The translations under genes were made by a program, and so were the position numbers. DNA of 64,000 bases from Paenibacillus anaericanus. Its GTDB lineage: Bacteria; Bacillota; Bacilli; Paenibacillales; Paenibacillaceae. Under the pieces are notes generated by a model, which searched no databases, was not told the origin of the DNA, and saw nothing but the letters and a program-made list of their open reading frames with translations. Positions within the stretch are counted from its first letter, which is position 1. The number at the start of each line of letters is the position of its first letter. Positions 10,661-18,543 of this stretch are shown one piece after another. Where the stretch lies: NCBI RefSeq assembly GCF_003994475.1, contig NZ_RZNY01000012.1, positions 1 to 64,000 on the forward strand. Reading direction: 5' to 3'.

Positions 10661-10704
10661 AAACAGGCCAATCAAGGTCGTATTTGACCATAATTGCCCT
10701 GTTT
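10661..10704 (-). terminator. Terminator hairpin reading to the left
   Basis: AAACAGGCCAAT (10661-10672) pairs with ATTGCCCTGTTT (10693-10704) with one mismatch. An inner GGTC/GACC helix extends it, and the minus strand continues with a T-run. It sits right after the coding remnant at 10714-10824. Confidence 0.6.
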
Positions 10705-10713
10705 GATGAAATG

Positions 10714-10824
10714 CTATTTATCCGCCCAAGCTGTTATTGCTTATCAATCTACTTTCGCTGCTGTGGGTGAATATACTGAGATGGAAATTACATTCAGATT
10801 CTGTGTTTTCTTATCGGTAGGTAC
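10714..10824 (-). pseudogene. Possible gene remnant with in-frame stops
   Basis: On the minus strand one frame reads VPTDKKTQNLNVISISVYSP, then TAAKVD, two stops, AITAWADK and a final stop, immediately followed by a terminator-like hairpin. The residue composition looks protein-like and the hairpin fits a former gene end. The family is not recognised and chance is possible. Confidence 0.25.
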
Positions 10825-10987
10825 GACGATTCATTTCAGAAAGAATTTGTCGTCTACTTGGCGCATTCATATTGGGTAAATTGTGGATAATATGTAGTAC
10901 ATTCGGCTCGGATTACGGACGTATCCTTATTTTATACCCAAGATTGTCGAATTTACGAATAAACTATCGCCATTTTGTCGAACCAAG

Positions 10988-11016
10988 CTGAAAAATTGTC
11001 TGTGCTGTGCTACAAT
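10988..11016 (+). promoter_or_regulatory. Putative udk promoter (extended -10)
   Basis: CTGAAA (10988-10993), a 17-bp spacer, and TGcTACAAT with the -10 at 11011-11016, about 60 bp before the uridine kinase start. Confidence 0.45.
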
Positions 11017-11074
11017 ATTGAAATTGTAAAGGGAATGTAAAAGGTATTCTTTTAGGGAGGGTTATTGAATCACA

Positions 11075-11710
11075 ATGCTTATCATTGGTATCGCCGGCGG
11101 CACTGGATCCGGTAAAACAACAGTGGCCCGTTCCGTTATTGACAATCTTGGATCGGGAAAAGTTACGTTCATCTCGCAGGACAACTACTATAAAGACCAT
11201 TCACATCTCAGTATGGCTGAACGAGAGTCGATCAATTATGACCATCCGTTCGCTTTTGATAATGAACTGCTGATTGAACACCTTGGCAGTCTGAAAAAAG
11301 GTCAAACCGCACATGCTCCAGTATATGATTTCACAGTTCATGCCCGCTGTCCTGAAGATACTGTCGAGCTGAAGCCGAACAATATCGTCATTATTGAAGG
11401 GCTCCATGTGCTATCCGACGAGAACCTTCGGAAACTACTCGATATCAAAGTTTTCGTTGATACCGATCCCGATGTACGTATTCTCCGCCGGACACTTCGG
11501 GATATTGAAGAGCGCGGCCGGACCATTCAGTCGATCTACCTGCAATACTTAACTACGGTAAAACCGATGCACGAGGCATTTATCGAGCCGTCCAAGAAAT
11601 ATGCCGACCTGATCATTCCAGAAGGTGGACACAATGCGGTTGGTATTCAACTGTTGACTGTCTTGACCGAGAAATACTTGAATGGTGATTATCCAGCTTC
11701 TAGCTTGTAA
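11075..11710 (+). CDS. udk: Uridine kinase
   Basis: 211 residues, the normal length for Udk, which phosphorylates uridine and cytidine with ATP or GTP in pyrimidine salvage. The P-loop is GGTGSGKTT (residues 8-16). The uridine-binding QDNYYKD and YDHPFAFD segments, the EGLHVL strand and the RRTLRDIEERGR lid are all present. GGGAGGG lies upstream of the ATG with a rather long spacer. It stands alone between hairpins. In many Bacillales udk is near greA; here it is not. Confidence 0.95.
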   Translation: MLIIGIAGGTGSGKTTVARSVIDNLGSGKVTFISQDNYYKDHSHLSMAERESINYDHPFAFDNELLIEHLGSLKKGQTAHAPVYDFTVHARCPEDTVELKPNNIVIIEGLHVLSDENLRKLLDIKVFVDTDPDVRILRRTLRDIEERGRTIQSIYLQYLTTVKPMHEAFIEPSKKYADLIIPEGGHNAVGIQLLTVLTEKYLNGDYPASSL

Positions 11711-11712
11711 AA

Positions 11713-11748
11713 AACAACCATGTTTTCCTCAATGGAAACATGGTTGTT
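11713..11748. terminator. Hairpin after udk
   Basis: AACAACCATGTTT and AAACATGGTTGTT form a perfect 13-bp stem directly after the udk stop. Confidence 0.7.
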
Positions 11749-11765
11749 ACATACCTTCCTATTGG

Positions 11766-11801
11766 TGGTCCCGGTGATGCGATAATGCATAGTCGGGACC
11801 A
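11766..11801. terminator. Second hairpin between udk and diguanylate cyclase
   Basis: TGGTCCCG (11766-11773) pairs with CGGGACCA (11794-11801). It lies between two convergent genes and may end either transcript; only a weak T-rich stretch follows on the plus strand. Confidence 0.5.
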
Positions 11802-11822
11802 TACTATTTTCATTGTATAGGT

Positions 11823-12623
11823 TTATTTGTAGACGTAGTATCGACCTGTTCCCAGTTGCTTCGCGCTGTACATAGCTGAGTCCGCTTCCTTCAGCAGACG
11901 AGCTCGATCCACTTTACCTGTGCTAATTGTGATACCAATGCTCCCCGAAATAAACAATTCATTCTCATCTAATACATAAGTCTTGGTTGTCTTCTCCAGA
12001 ATCCGTACAGCAAGTTGTTCTGCTTGTTTTTGGTTGCAGTTCTTGCTGATAATTACAAATTCATCTCCACCAATGCGAAAAATGTACCGACGATTCTTAC
12101 GCGTAAATTGTTTCAACTCCGCTCCTACCTCTTGTAACAACAAGTCACCCACATGATGACCTAAAGTGTCGTTAATGGACTTAAACCGGTTCAGATCAAG
12201 AAATAACACCGCAAGTTTCGTATTTCCAGTACACCGCTCCCAAAAATGGTTCATACCGTTGTTGTTCAGCAGTCCTGTTAGAGCATCCTTATACGCTAGA
12301 TCCCTTAAATTGGCGCTCTCAGCGAGCATCGACCTTACTATGTAGAACAAGAGTAACAGCAGCCCAACTGTTGCAATATAAGCTAGCAGCGGAATAATAA
12401 CACCCGTTTCATTTGACTTGGATGTAGACAGTGATTGACTGTTGAGTATGTGCATACTCCAAATCCCGACTCCAAGCAACAGACCTGCCGCAACCCCTCG
12501 AACAATCTTGACGTTTCTATTCTTACTTGTAACACCTCTAAATAATCGCTCCATTAAGACAACTACCAGTACCGCAACAGCTAACGATAATATGGCATAT
12601 ATATAGTTCTGAAACTCTTCCAT
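11823..12623 (-). CDS. Membrane diguanylate cyclase (GGDEF)
   Basis: Synthesises cyclic-di-GMP. Three hydrophobic segments occupy roughly residues 15-35, 50-68 and 83-105 of the long frame, followed by a short linker and a complete GGDEF domain with an intact GGDEF active site at 193-197 (RIGGDEFVII). No RxxD product-inhibition site is visible five residues before it. The second helix contains GVGIWSMH, which resembles the Met-His motif of MHYT sensor domains, though the protein has too few helices for a standard MHYT domain. I chose the ATG at 12623 (MEEFQN) because GAGGAAG lies 8 nt upstream; the ATG at 12647 lacks a site. Confidence 0.9.
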   Translation of the reverse strand: MEEFQNYIYAILSLAVAVLVVVLMERLFRGVTSKNRNVKIVRGVAAGLLLGVGIWSMHILNSQSLSTSKSNETGVIIPLLAYIATVGLLLLLFYIVRSMLAESANLRDLAYKDALTGLLNNNGMNHFWERCTGNTKLAVLFLDLNRFKSINDTLGHHVGDLLLQEVGAELKQFTRKNRRYIFRIGGDEFVIISKNCNQKQAEQLAVRILEKTTKTYVLDENELFISGSIGITISTGKVDRARLLKEADSAMYSAKQLGTGRYYVYK

Positions 12624-12800
12624 GGTTACTTCCTCACTCTGCAACATAATATTTATAGACTAGCTTATCATTATACTGGACTGATCTGAACAATTTCTGA
12701 ACAAACATCATATATGGTAAACTCACATTGCGATTGTAGGTTATTTGCACGAAATGTTAGCGCTGCTTGACCATCAATCGAAGATGATTGCGAATCGCTG

Positions 12801-12983
12801 TAACGGAACTCAGCGACCTTATTCGAGGTTTATTTCACTGTTGTGGATTTTAACGGAACTAGTAGACGTTATTTCATAATAATTCATGCATTAGAGCATC
12901 ATTGGGGAGAAATAAAGTCTTTCAGTTCCGTTAGTATTTTTATTGACCCTCAAAACTCAAAATAAAGGCTGCTGGTTCCCTTA
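12801..12983. repeat. Four-copy intergenic repeat with core TAACGGAACT
   Basis: TAACGGAACT occurs at 12801-12810 and 12851-12860 on the plus strand and inverted (AGTTCCGTTA) at 12924-12933; a diverged inverted copy (GGTTCCCTTA) is at 12974-12983. In each unit the core is followed about 8 nt later by TTATT(T/C), giving a ~30-bp module. The gap between the diguanylate cyclase and the GNAT gene contains no coding frame. It resembles dispersed intergenic repeats I recall from Paenibacillus genomes, which would need a search to confirm. Confidence 0.6.
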
Positions 12984-13117
12984 GATTGATGTCTAAGCGA
13001 CCTTAGCCTTATAATAGGCTAACCTCATTAAATATAATCTAAATCCCCAGCGAAGGACAGTTTATCAGTCCCCAGCGAATTTTTGTGTTAAAAACGAAAA
13101 GATCATCGGAGGTAAAT

Positions 13118-13531
13118 ATGGAGACAAATATAAATGTATCATTTGATGCACCAACTCCAACTGAGTATCTTGCACTAAGAGCGGCAGCCGGATTAAGTCC
13201 TAAGGATTTACAAGCCTCCCAGATTGCTCTGAGTAACTCAATCTTCATTACAACCATACGAGATCTCGATGATCAACTCATTGGCATGGGGAGAATTATT
13301 GGTGATGGAGGTTGTTTTTATCAAATTGTTGATATAGCAGTACATCCAACTAGACAAGGCCAAGGGTTAGGTAAACAAATCATGAGCGTACTTATGGACT
13401 ATTTAGACAACCACGCTCCAAGTGGAGCCTATATAAGTTTAATTGCCGACGTTCCCGCAGATGAACTGTATACAAGGTTTGGATTTGATTATACAAGTCC
13501 AAAATCGGTAGGGATGTTCAAGAAGTATTAG
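13118..13531 (+). CDS. GNAT family N-acetyltransferase
   Basis: 137 residues with the acetyl-CoA-binding signature of GNAT enzymes, VHPTRQGQGLGKQIM (Q/R-x-x-G-x-G/A), after the central IVDIAV strand, and a C-terminal YTRFGFDYT segment. The start ATG 13118 follows CGGAGG with a 6-nt spacer; upstream in-frame ATGs have no site. The substrate cannot be inferred. It is flanked by an intergenic repeat upstream and a strong hairpin downstream and stands alone. Confidence 0.88.
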   Translation: METNINVSFDAPTPTEYLALRAAAGLSPKDLQASQIALSNSIFITTIRDLDDQLIGMGRIIGDGGCFYQIVDIAVHPTRQGQGLGKQIMSVLMDYLDNHAPSGAYISLIADVPADELYTRFGFDYTSPKSVGMFKKY

Positions 13532-13559
13532 ATTTTGAAGTAAAGCAGTTATAAATTAA

Positions 13560-13592
13560 AACAACCGACTCTATAAAACGAAGTCGGTTGTT
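13560..13592. terminator. Bidirectional terminator
   Basis: AACAACCGACT and AGTCGGTTGTT form an 11-bp perfect stem between two convergent genes. Confidence 0.75.
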
Positions 13593-13599
13593 CTCGATT

Positions 13600-13929
13600 T
13601 CAACTCTCCCCATCATGCTCAATCACATGCTTAAGGATCGACAATTTATTATTCCAAAATTGTTCGTAATAAGTAAGCCACTGTTTCAATTCAGCTAAAG
13701 GTTCTGGCTGCAATCGATAAATCTTCTCCCTGCCTACCTTACGCCCGCTAACTAACTCGGCTTCTGAAAGGACATGAAGATGTTTGGCGATGGCTGTACG
13801 ACTCATAGGAAAATGAGCTGTTATTTGGGAAATAGGCATCTCTTGTTCTGTAAGTAATCGAAGTACCTCTCGACGAGTCGGATCTGCTATAGCTTGGAAT
13901 ACATCATATTTTTCTGCTGATGAAGACAT
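13600..13929 (-). CDS. ArsR-family winged-helix repressor
   Basis: 109 residues, the usual ArsR length. The recognition helix region reads PISQITAHFPMSRTAIAKHLHVL, preceded by FQAIADPTRREVLRLL. No metal-binding Cys pair is present, so it is not a metal sensor of the ArsR/SmtB type; it belongs to the subgroup paired with SRPBCC (AHSA1-like) proteins. It starts one base after the SRPBCC stop codon, so the two are cotranscribed. It probably represses its own operon through the two AACCATTTGGTT-like boxes upstream. Confidence 0.9.
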   Translation of the reverse strand: MSSSAEKYDVFQAIADPTRREVLRLLTEQEMPISQITAHFPMSRTAIAKHLHVLSEAELVSGRKVGREKIYRLQPEPLAELKQWLTYYEQFWNNKLSILKHVIEHDGES

Positions 13930-14364
13930 TTAGCCCTCGACCACCTTTTTAACCCTTTCATTAACAATCGCTACCCAACCCTGTGCCATTCGATCGCGAA
14001 TAACAGAGCTTTTCTCATTTGCTTTCGTAATAAGAGTATCCGACCCTTTCCAACCACCATGAACCAAAGTAAACTCCGTCTTATCACCCAACTCTTTGAG
14101 AATAAACGATACCACCCAACCATCTGTATCCCATGTAAAAGAAAGCTTATGCGGTGCATCGATCTCGACTACTTTACAAGGAGATGGTCCAAAGGGTGAT
14201 TGGATATGGAATTCATGTCCTACTTCCAGCTTGAAATCATTTGGCATGAACCATGCTGCGATTCCCTCCGCAGTTGAAACCTTGTCCCATACTTTTTGAA
14301 TGGATGCTTCAACAATAACCGTTTGCTTGATATCTTCTAGTGTATTCTGATTGTTTGTTTCCAT
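13930..14364 (-). CDS. SRPBCC (AHSA1-like) domain protein
   Basis: 144 residues with the START-like fold signature of AHSA1 proteins: [26 protein letters not shown] at the start, [12 protein letters not shown] in the middle and [10 protein letters not shown] near the end. These proteins form a hydrophobic ligand cavity; the ligand is unknown. AGGAGATTATT precedes the ATG. It is the first gene of a two-gene operon with an ArsR repressor, a very common pairing in Bacillales. Confidence 0.88.
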   Translation of the reverse strand: METNNQNTLEDIKQTVIVEASIQKVWDKVSTAEGIAAWFMPNDFKLEVGHEFHIQSPFGPSPCKVVEIDAPHKLSFTWDTDGWVVSFILKELGDKTEFTLVHGGWKGSDTLITKANEKSSVIRDRMAQGWVAIVNERVKKVVEG

Positions 14365-14392
14365 AATAATCTCCTTATTATCGCGAATATAA

Positions 14393-14435
14393 AACCATTT
14401 GGTTTCGTTTCATCAATATATAACACCATTTGGTT
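14393..14435. promoter_or_regulatory. Two spaced palindromic boxes upstream of SRPBCC-ArsR operon
   Basis: AACCATTTGGTT (14393-14404) and CACCATTTGGTT (14424-14435) are spaced 31 bp apart, about three helical turns, just upstream of the operon start. They are candidate operators for the ArsR-family repressor; binding is inferred. Confidence 0.5.
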
Positions 14436-14508
14436 TCATGTCAACTTTAGTGTATCCAATCATGAGGATTATATTACCGATCTTTACTAATCATATATGC
14501 TAAACAAA

Positions 14509-14541
14509 GAAGGCTATCGTTTATTACTGACGATAGCCTTC
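14509..14541 (-). terminator. Terminator of the GH36 operon
   Basis: GAAGGCTATCGT and ACGATAGCCTTC form a 12-bp stem just after the GH36 stop; the minus strand then reads TTTGTTT. Confidence 0.8.
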
Positions 14542-14548
14542 CCTACAC

Positions 14549-16648
14549 TTATAAGAGAGTGATCTCTAACAACCTCGCAGCCCTACGACATGGAATCGAT
14601 ACGCTCAGTGAACCTGCGCTACGATTCCAATACCAATCAACTTCCCCATTCGATGGATAAGCTAGCTTGATGTCAACATCACGTCCAATTCCTTCAGGAA
14701 GTGGGAATGTGTTAACAGGTTCACCGTCCATTCTCCATACGGCGAGGAATAGGCGGTTATCCTCACGAATGCCATAGCTTAACCAAGGATCTTCAAGTCT
14801 TGGCATACCATTAGGCCAGAAAGGAAGCCCAGTAGCGATATGTTCACGGATACTCTTGTAATAAGTAATCCCTTCTTTCACATAGGCAAGGCCTTCAGGA
14901 CTAATCTCCGCGAGATGACCACTTTGGTGAATACGAAGTAACAAGCTGTTAATCATGTTCATCACAACTTCTTCTCGAACCGCATCTCGTAACGGATAAG
15001 ACCATACAGCGCACTGCTCTGGTGTTACAAGTGATGCGGAAGCTGCGGCAATGGCTGCATTCTTCAAATAGTCAGTCTGATCACTACTGGACTGGATGCT
15101 ATGACGACTGAGCATAGCATAATCTAGGCGCATGCCTCCACTCCCACAGTTCTCAATGACAAGTTCAGGATACCGTGCGAACACACCATCCATCCACGAG
15201 AGATAGGCACGATTATGCTCTAACAATCCATCGCCGAAGCTATCTGCCTGCAATTCCGTTCCAATTCCTCCATTAATATTGTAATCCATTTTAATATAAC
15301 CAACGCCATATTCTTGAACAAGCCGATCTATAACACGATTAGCATACGCTCGCACTTCTGGATTACGATAATCGAGTTGGTAACGTGAATGATCGATTAC
15401 TCTCTTGCCGTGCCGTATGAAGAACCAATCATCTGGAACTTCACTCGCTTTCTTACACTCTACACCCATTACCTCTAACTCTAACCATAAACCAGGCACC
15501 ATTCCTTGGTTACGGATATAGTCAAGCACTTCCGTTATCCCTCCAGGGAAACGCTGCTCTGAAGGCAACCATTCTCCAACGCCGTCCCACCAATATCCAT
15601 CGGAATACCAACCGCAATCGATACAGTAATATTCACAACCAACTTCTGCAGCTGCATCTATGAGCGGAATGAGCTTCTCTGTTGTTGGATCACCGAACAA
15701 GCAATTCATATAATCATTGAAAATAACAGGTAGCTTCTCATTATCACTATTTGCTCTACGAATCTCCCGGCGATACAAGGTCATCGCATCAATTCCTTTT
15801 TGCAAACCGCCTGCCACAGCACTAACTGCTACCGTTACGGTACTGAACATGTCCCCTGGCATCAATTGTTTCCACCAATGATGTTCATTCTCCGTTGGAC
15901 CACTTAACTGTAAGTAGAGCACTTCGGTCATATCGCTAATCTCATAATGCCAAGAACCATTATGTTCAATCTGCCAAATCAGTCCATCTCCGGTTTCCGT
16001 ATTCTCCATGAATGCCATCGGCGCATATTGCGAAGATGACCACGTTCCCGTATTGCTGTAGGACAACCGTTTCATGGAGAACTCATTCACCGTATTCAGT
16101 CCAAGTTCTGGCAAAGTATTCGATTGCCACTGTGCCTCACCGTACCATGTGTTATGTGGGATGTGTAGCTTAATCTTCCTATCCCGTTCCGCTACTCCCT
16201 CTTTACTAAAACCGGTATAGGCGAACGAAGATACATATTCGAGCCCAACAGCTTCTTCTCCACTATTCTCAACTTCCGTCCAAGCGCGTATGACAGGTAT
16301 ACCATCATACAATTGGAAGTGACTACGAATGACCAGTCCTGTAACCTCTTCATCCCTTTGATGAAATACAAGCTTTCGTCCGATTGCATTCCGAGAATCT
16401 TCGAACTCGGTTAACTTTAAGCGTTTGCCTGGCAATGTTCCCGTATGTTTTGGGCCATGATGATCATCATGGTTCTCCCCAGATACATGTACTTCTACTA
16501 AGCGTAGCTTACTACGGCGTTTATCATCCCATAGTTCTACTTCATTATATGGTTTAGCTCCAAAATGAAGAAAGCGTACATCCCTTTCATTTGTTACTTC
16601 AAATTGTAAATGTATCCCATTCTCTAGGATCTTGATGTTCTGACTCAT
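14549..16648 (-). CDS. GH36 alpha-galactosidase
   Basis: 699 residues, typical of intracellular GH36 alpha-galactosidases that split terminal alpha-galactose from melibiose and raffinose-family sugars. There is an N-terminal beta-supersandwich, a (beta/alpha)8 barrel and a C-terminal beta domain. The nucleophile is Asp455 in YIKMDYN and the acid/base Asp523 in SSSDQTDY; ENCGSGGMRLDY and CIDCGWYSDGYWW are conserved subsite segments. There is no signal peptide. GAGGGGATG precedes the ATG. It is the last gene of the transporter operon upstream, so the imported sugar is probably an alpha-galactoside. Confidence 0.93.
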   Translation of the reverse strand: MSQNIKILENGIHLQFEVTNERDVRFLHFGAKPYNEVELWDDKRRSKLRLVEVHVSGENHDDHHGPKHTGTLPGKRLKLTEFEDSRNAIGRKLVFHQRDEEVTGLVIRSHFQLYDGIPVIRAWTEVENSGEEAVGLEYVSSFAYTGFSKEGVAERDRKIKLHIPHNTWYGEAQWQSNTLPELGLNTVNEFSMKRLSYSNTGTWSSSQYAPMAFMENTETGDGLIWQIEHNGSWHYEISDMTEVLYLQLSGPTENEHHWWKQLMPGDMFSTVTVAVSAVAGGLQKGIDAMTLYRREIRRANSDNEKLPVIFNDYMNCLFGDPTTEKLIPLIDAAAEVGCEYYCIDCGWYSDGYWWDGVGEWLPSEQRFPGGITEVLDYIRNQGMVPGLWLELEVMGVECKKASEVPDDWFFIRHGKRVIDHSRYQLDYRNPEVRAYANRVIDRLVQEYGVGYIKMDYNINGGIGTELQADSFGDGLLEHNRAYLSWMDGVFARYPELVIENCGSGGMRLDYAMLSRHSIQSSSDQTDYLKNAAIAAASASLVTPEQCAVWSYPLRDAVREEVVMNMINSLLLRIHQSGHLAEISPEGLAYVKEGITYYKSIREHIATGLPFWPNGMPRLEDPWLSYGIREDNRLFLAVWRMDGEPVNTFPLPEGIGRDVDIKLAYPSNGEVDWYWNRSAGSLSVSIPCRRAARLLEITLL

Positions 16649-16667
16649 ATAAACATCCCCTCTTTGA

Positions 16668-17513
16668 TTATCCTTTCACTGCTCCAGCAGTCATCCCTTC
16701 AACAAGGTAACGCTGTAAGAATACAAATAGAATAATGACTGGAATAACACTGAGTACCGACGAAGCCATTAAACTACCCCAATCTGTCTGATAGAGTCCT
16801 TTGAACAAACTAATTCCTGGTGTTAATGTTCGATGCCCCTCATCGTTAATGAATACAAATCCAAACATAAACTCATTCCAGGCATTAAGAAAAGCAAACA
16901 ACGATGTTGATACCAAGCTTGGTAATGAGACCGGAAGTAAAATACGAAAAATCGTACCCAGCTTCGAACAACCATCAATTTCTGCCGCTTCCTCCATCTC
17001 AAATGGAACACTGTCAAAGAAACTCTTCATCATGAACGTACACAGAGGAACCGTAAATGTCGTATAGGCAAGAATCAACGAGAGGTACGTGTTAATCAGT
17101 TCCATCTTACTCATAATTAAGTACAGAGGAATTAAGAGCAACACACCTGGAATCATTTGCGATAACAACATGGCAACACTGAACACTTTGACACCCCTAA
17201 AGCGAAGAAAACGGCTGAGTGCATATCCAGCAAAGATGGATATCATGATTGCACAAACGGTTGTTGTCAGGGCAACGAACATACTATTCTTAAAAAACGT
17301 TAGGAAAGCCGAATTATTAAGAACATTATCAAAATGCTTCATTGTTGGCTCGCTCGTCCAGAAACTTGGAGTGACCGAACGAATCTCATTCGACGGTTTG
17401 ATGGACGTGACAAACATCCACAAAAAAGGAAATATGCAATATAGAGAAAATCCAATAAGGATTACATAGGTTATTGCCTGTAACAAATTTGCCTTTCGTT
17501 TACTCATTAGCAT
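16668..17513 (-). CDS. CUT1 sugar ABC transporter permease (MalG-like)
   Basis: 281 residues with six predicted membrane helices and the permease EAA loop (EMEEAAEIDGCSKLGTIFRILLP), which contacts the ATPase. It forms the channel with the neighbouring MalF-like permease. No ATPase gene is in the operon, as usual for Paenibacillus CUT1 systems that share a MsmK/MsmX-type ATPase. Translation starts at ATG 17513 or three codons later. It lies between the partner permease and the GH36 gene. Confidence 0.92.
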   Translation of the reverse strand: MLMSKRKANLLQAITYVILIGFSLYCIFPFLWMFVTSIKPSNEIRSVTPSFWTSEPTMKHFDNVLNNSAFLTFFKNSMFVALTTTVCAIMISIFAGYALSRFLRFRGVKVFSVAMLLSQMIPGVLLLIPLYLIMSKMELINTYLSLILAYTTFTVPLCTFMMKSFFDSVPFEMEEAAEIDGCSKLGTIFRILLPVSLPSLVSTSLFAFLNAWNEFMFGFVFINDEGHRTLTPGISLFKGLYQTDWGSLMASSVLSVIPVIILFVFLQRYLVEGMTAGAVKG

Positions 17514-17542
17514 AGTTGATCACACTCCTATTATCCGAATAC

Positions 17543-18445
17543 CTAAGCCCGGTTCTTTCTCGATGTATAAAAGTAATATATGATAAATGCGCTTAACATA
17601 AAGCCTAACATCAAGGACGCAAGCGCGGATGCATTACCAAAGTTATATTCCTGCATCGCATATCGATAGATCATTATCGGCAACGTCTCTGAGGAATGTA
17701 GCGGACCGCCTTCGCTCATAATCCAAATAAAGTCAAAGTTGATCGCTGTCCAAATAATATGAACAAATATAATCGTCAGTGAGACCGTCTTTAGCTGTGG
17801 AAGTACGATTTTGAAGAATCGTGTTCTCACACCAGCACCGTCAATCGCTGCCGCTTCAAGTACATCACGAGATACTGATTGAAGGCCTGCTAGTAGAGTA
17901 ATGGTGAAAAAAGGGAAACTTCTCCATATATTCACGAATGTAATAGTAAGTAAGGCTGTATTCATTTCTCCAAGCCAGTAATACGGCTTATCGATAATGC
18001 CCATGCTTGTCAGCCAATAATTGATGATTCCATAATCCGGTGAGAGCATCCAATCCCAAGTTAGACCTGCAACAACAATCGGTACGACCCAAGGAACGAT
18101 CACAAGAGCACGAAAGAATGTTCTTCCCCTGACATTCTGATTGAGCGCCACCGCAGATATCAATCCAAGAATATATTCTCCGGTTACAGATAAGATGGTC
18201 CAAATCAAGGTATTACGTAAAGAGCTCCAGAAATACTCATTCGCGAACACTTCTTTGTAATTATCTATACCAGCGAAACCATTCAGTGATTTATTAAGTA
18301 AATTCTTAAAATGAAAACTATCCCATAATACATTCAATAGTGGATAGGCATTCAATAGGATAAAGAACAGTAGTGCAGGGAGTACATACCAGTAAGCAAT
18401 TCGTCGTATTTTTCTTTCTCTAAGACTCATCGTCTTCATTTCCAT
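17543..18445 (-). CDS. CUT1 sugar ABC transporter permease (MalF/UgpA-like)
   Basis: About 300 residues, six helices, with the EAA loop DVLEAAAIDGAGVRTRFFKIVLPQL. It is the partner of the downstream MalG-like permease. The GTG at 18457 is possible, but the ATG at 18445 behind GGTGAG is the better start. A 12-bp hairpin with a T-run separates it from the binding-protein gene, which would lower its expression relative to the binding protein. Confidence 0.9.
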   Translation of the reverse strand: MEMKTMSLRERKIRRIAYWYVLPALLFFILLNAYPLLNVLWDSFHFKNLLNKSLNGFAGIDNYKEVFANEYFWSSLRNTLIWTILSVTGEYILGLISAVALNQNVRGRTFFRALVIVPWVVPIVVAGLTWDWMLSPDYGIINYWLTSMGIIDKPYYWLGEMNTALLTITFVNIWRSFPFFTITLLAGLQSVSRDVLEAAAIDGAGVRTRFFKIVLPQLKTVSLTIIFVHIIWTAINFDFIWIMSEGGPLHSSETLPIMIYRYAMQEYNFGNASALASLMLGFMLSAFIIYYFYTSRKNRA

Positions 18446-18475
18446 TGTTCTCACCACGTTTTTTTAAGATAGAAA

Positions 18476-18515
18476 AACAAGCATAGACGGAAATGATGTT
18501 CTTTCTATGCTTGTT
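18476..18515 (-). terminator. Intercistronic hairpin (attenuator) after binding-protein gene
   Basis: AACAAGCATAGA (18476-18487) and TCTATGCTTGTT (18504-18515) pair perfectly and the minus strand continues TTTTTCT. Lying inside the operon, it probably allows partial read-through so that the binding protein is made in excess. Confidence 0.7.
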
Positions 18516-18543
18516 CTTCTTGTAATCTATCTAGTTCAGAAAC

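Larger units (their letters stand above)
10430..11074. other. 645-bp gap with a decayed reading frame and hairpin
   Basis: Upstream region of two divergent genes. It holds the stalk-domain gene leader, a minus-strand terminator-like hairpin (10661-10704), a short interrupted minus-strand coding remnant (10714-10824) and the udk promoter. No intact gene is supported. Confidence 0.5.

Noticed and set aside
10694-10879. Plus-strand 61-codon frame
   Set aside because: No ribosome-binding site and starts inside a hairpin; the opposite strand shows a better coding remnant.
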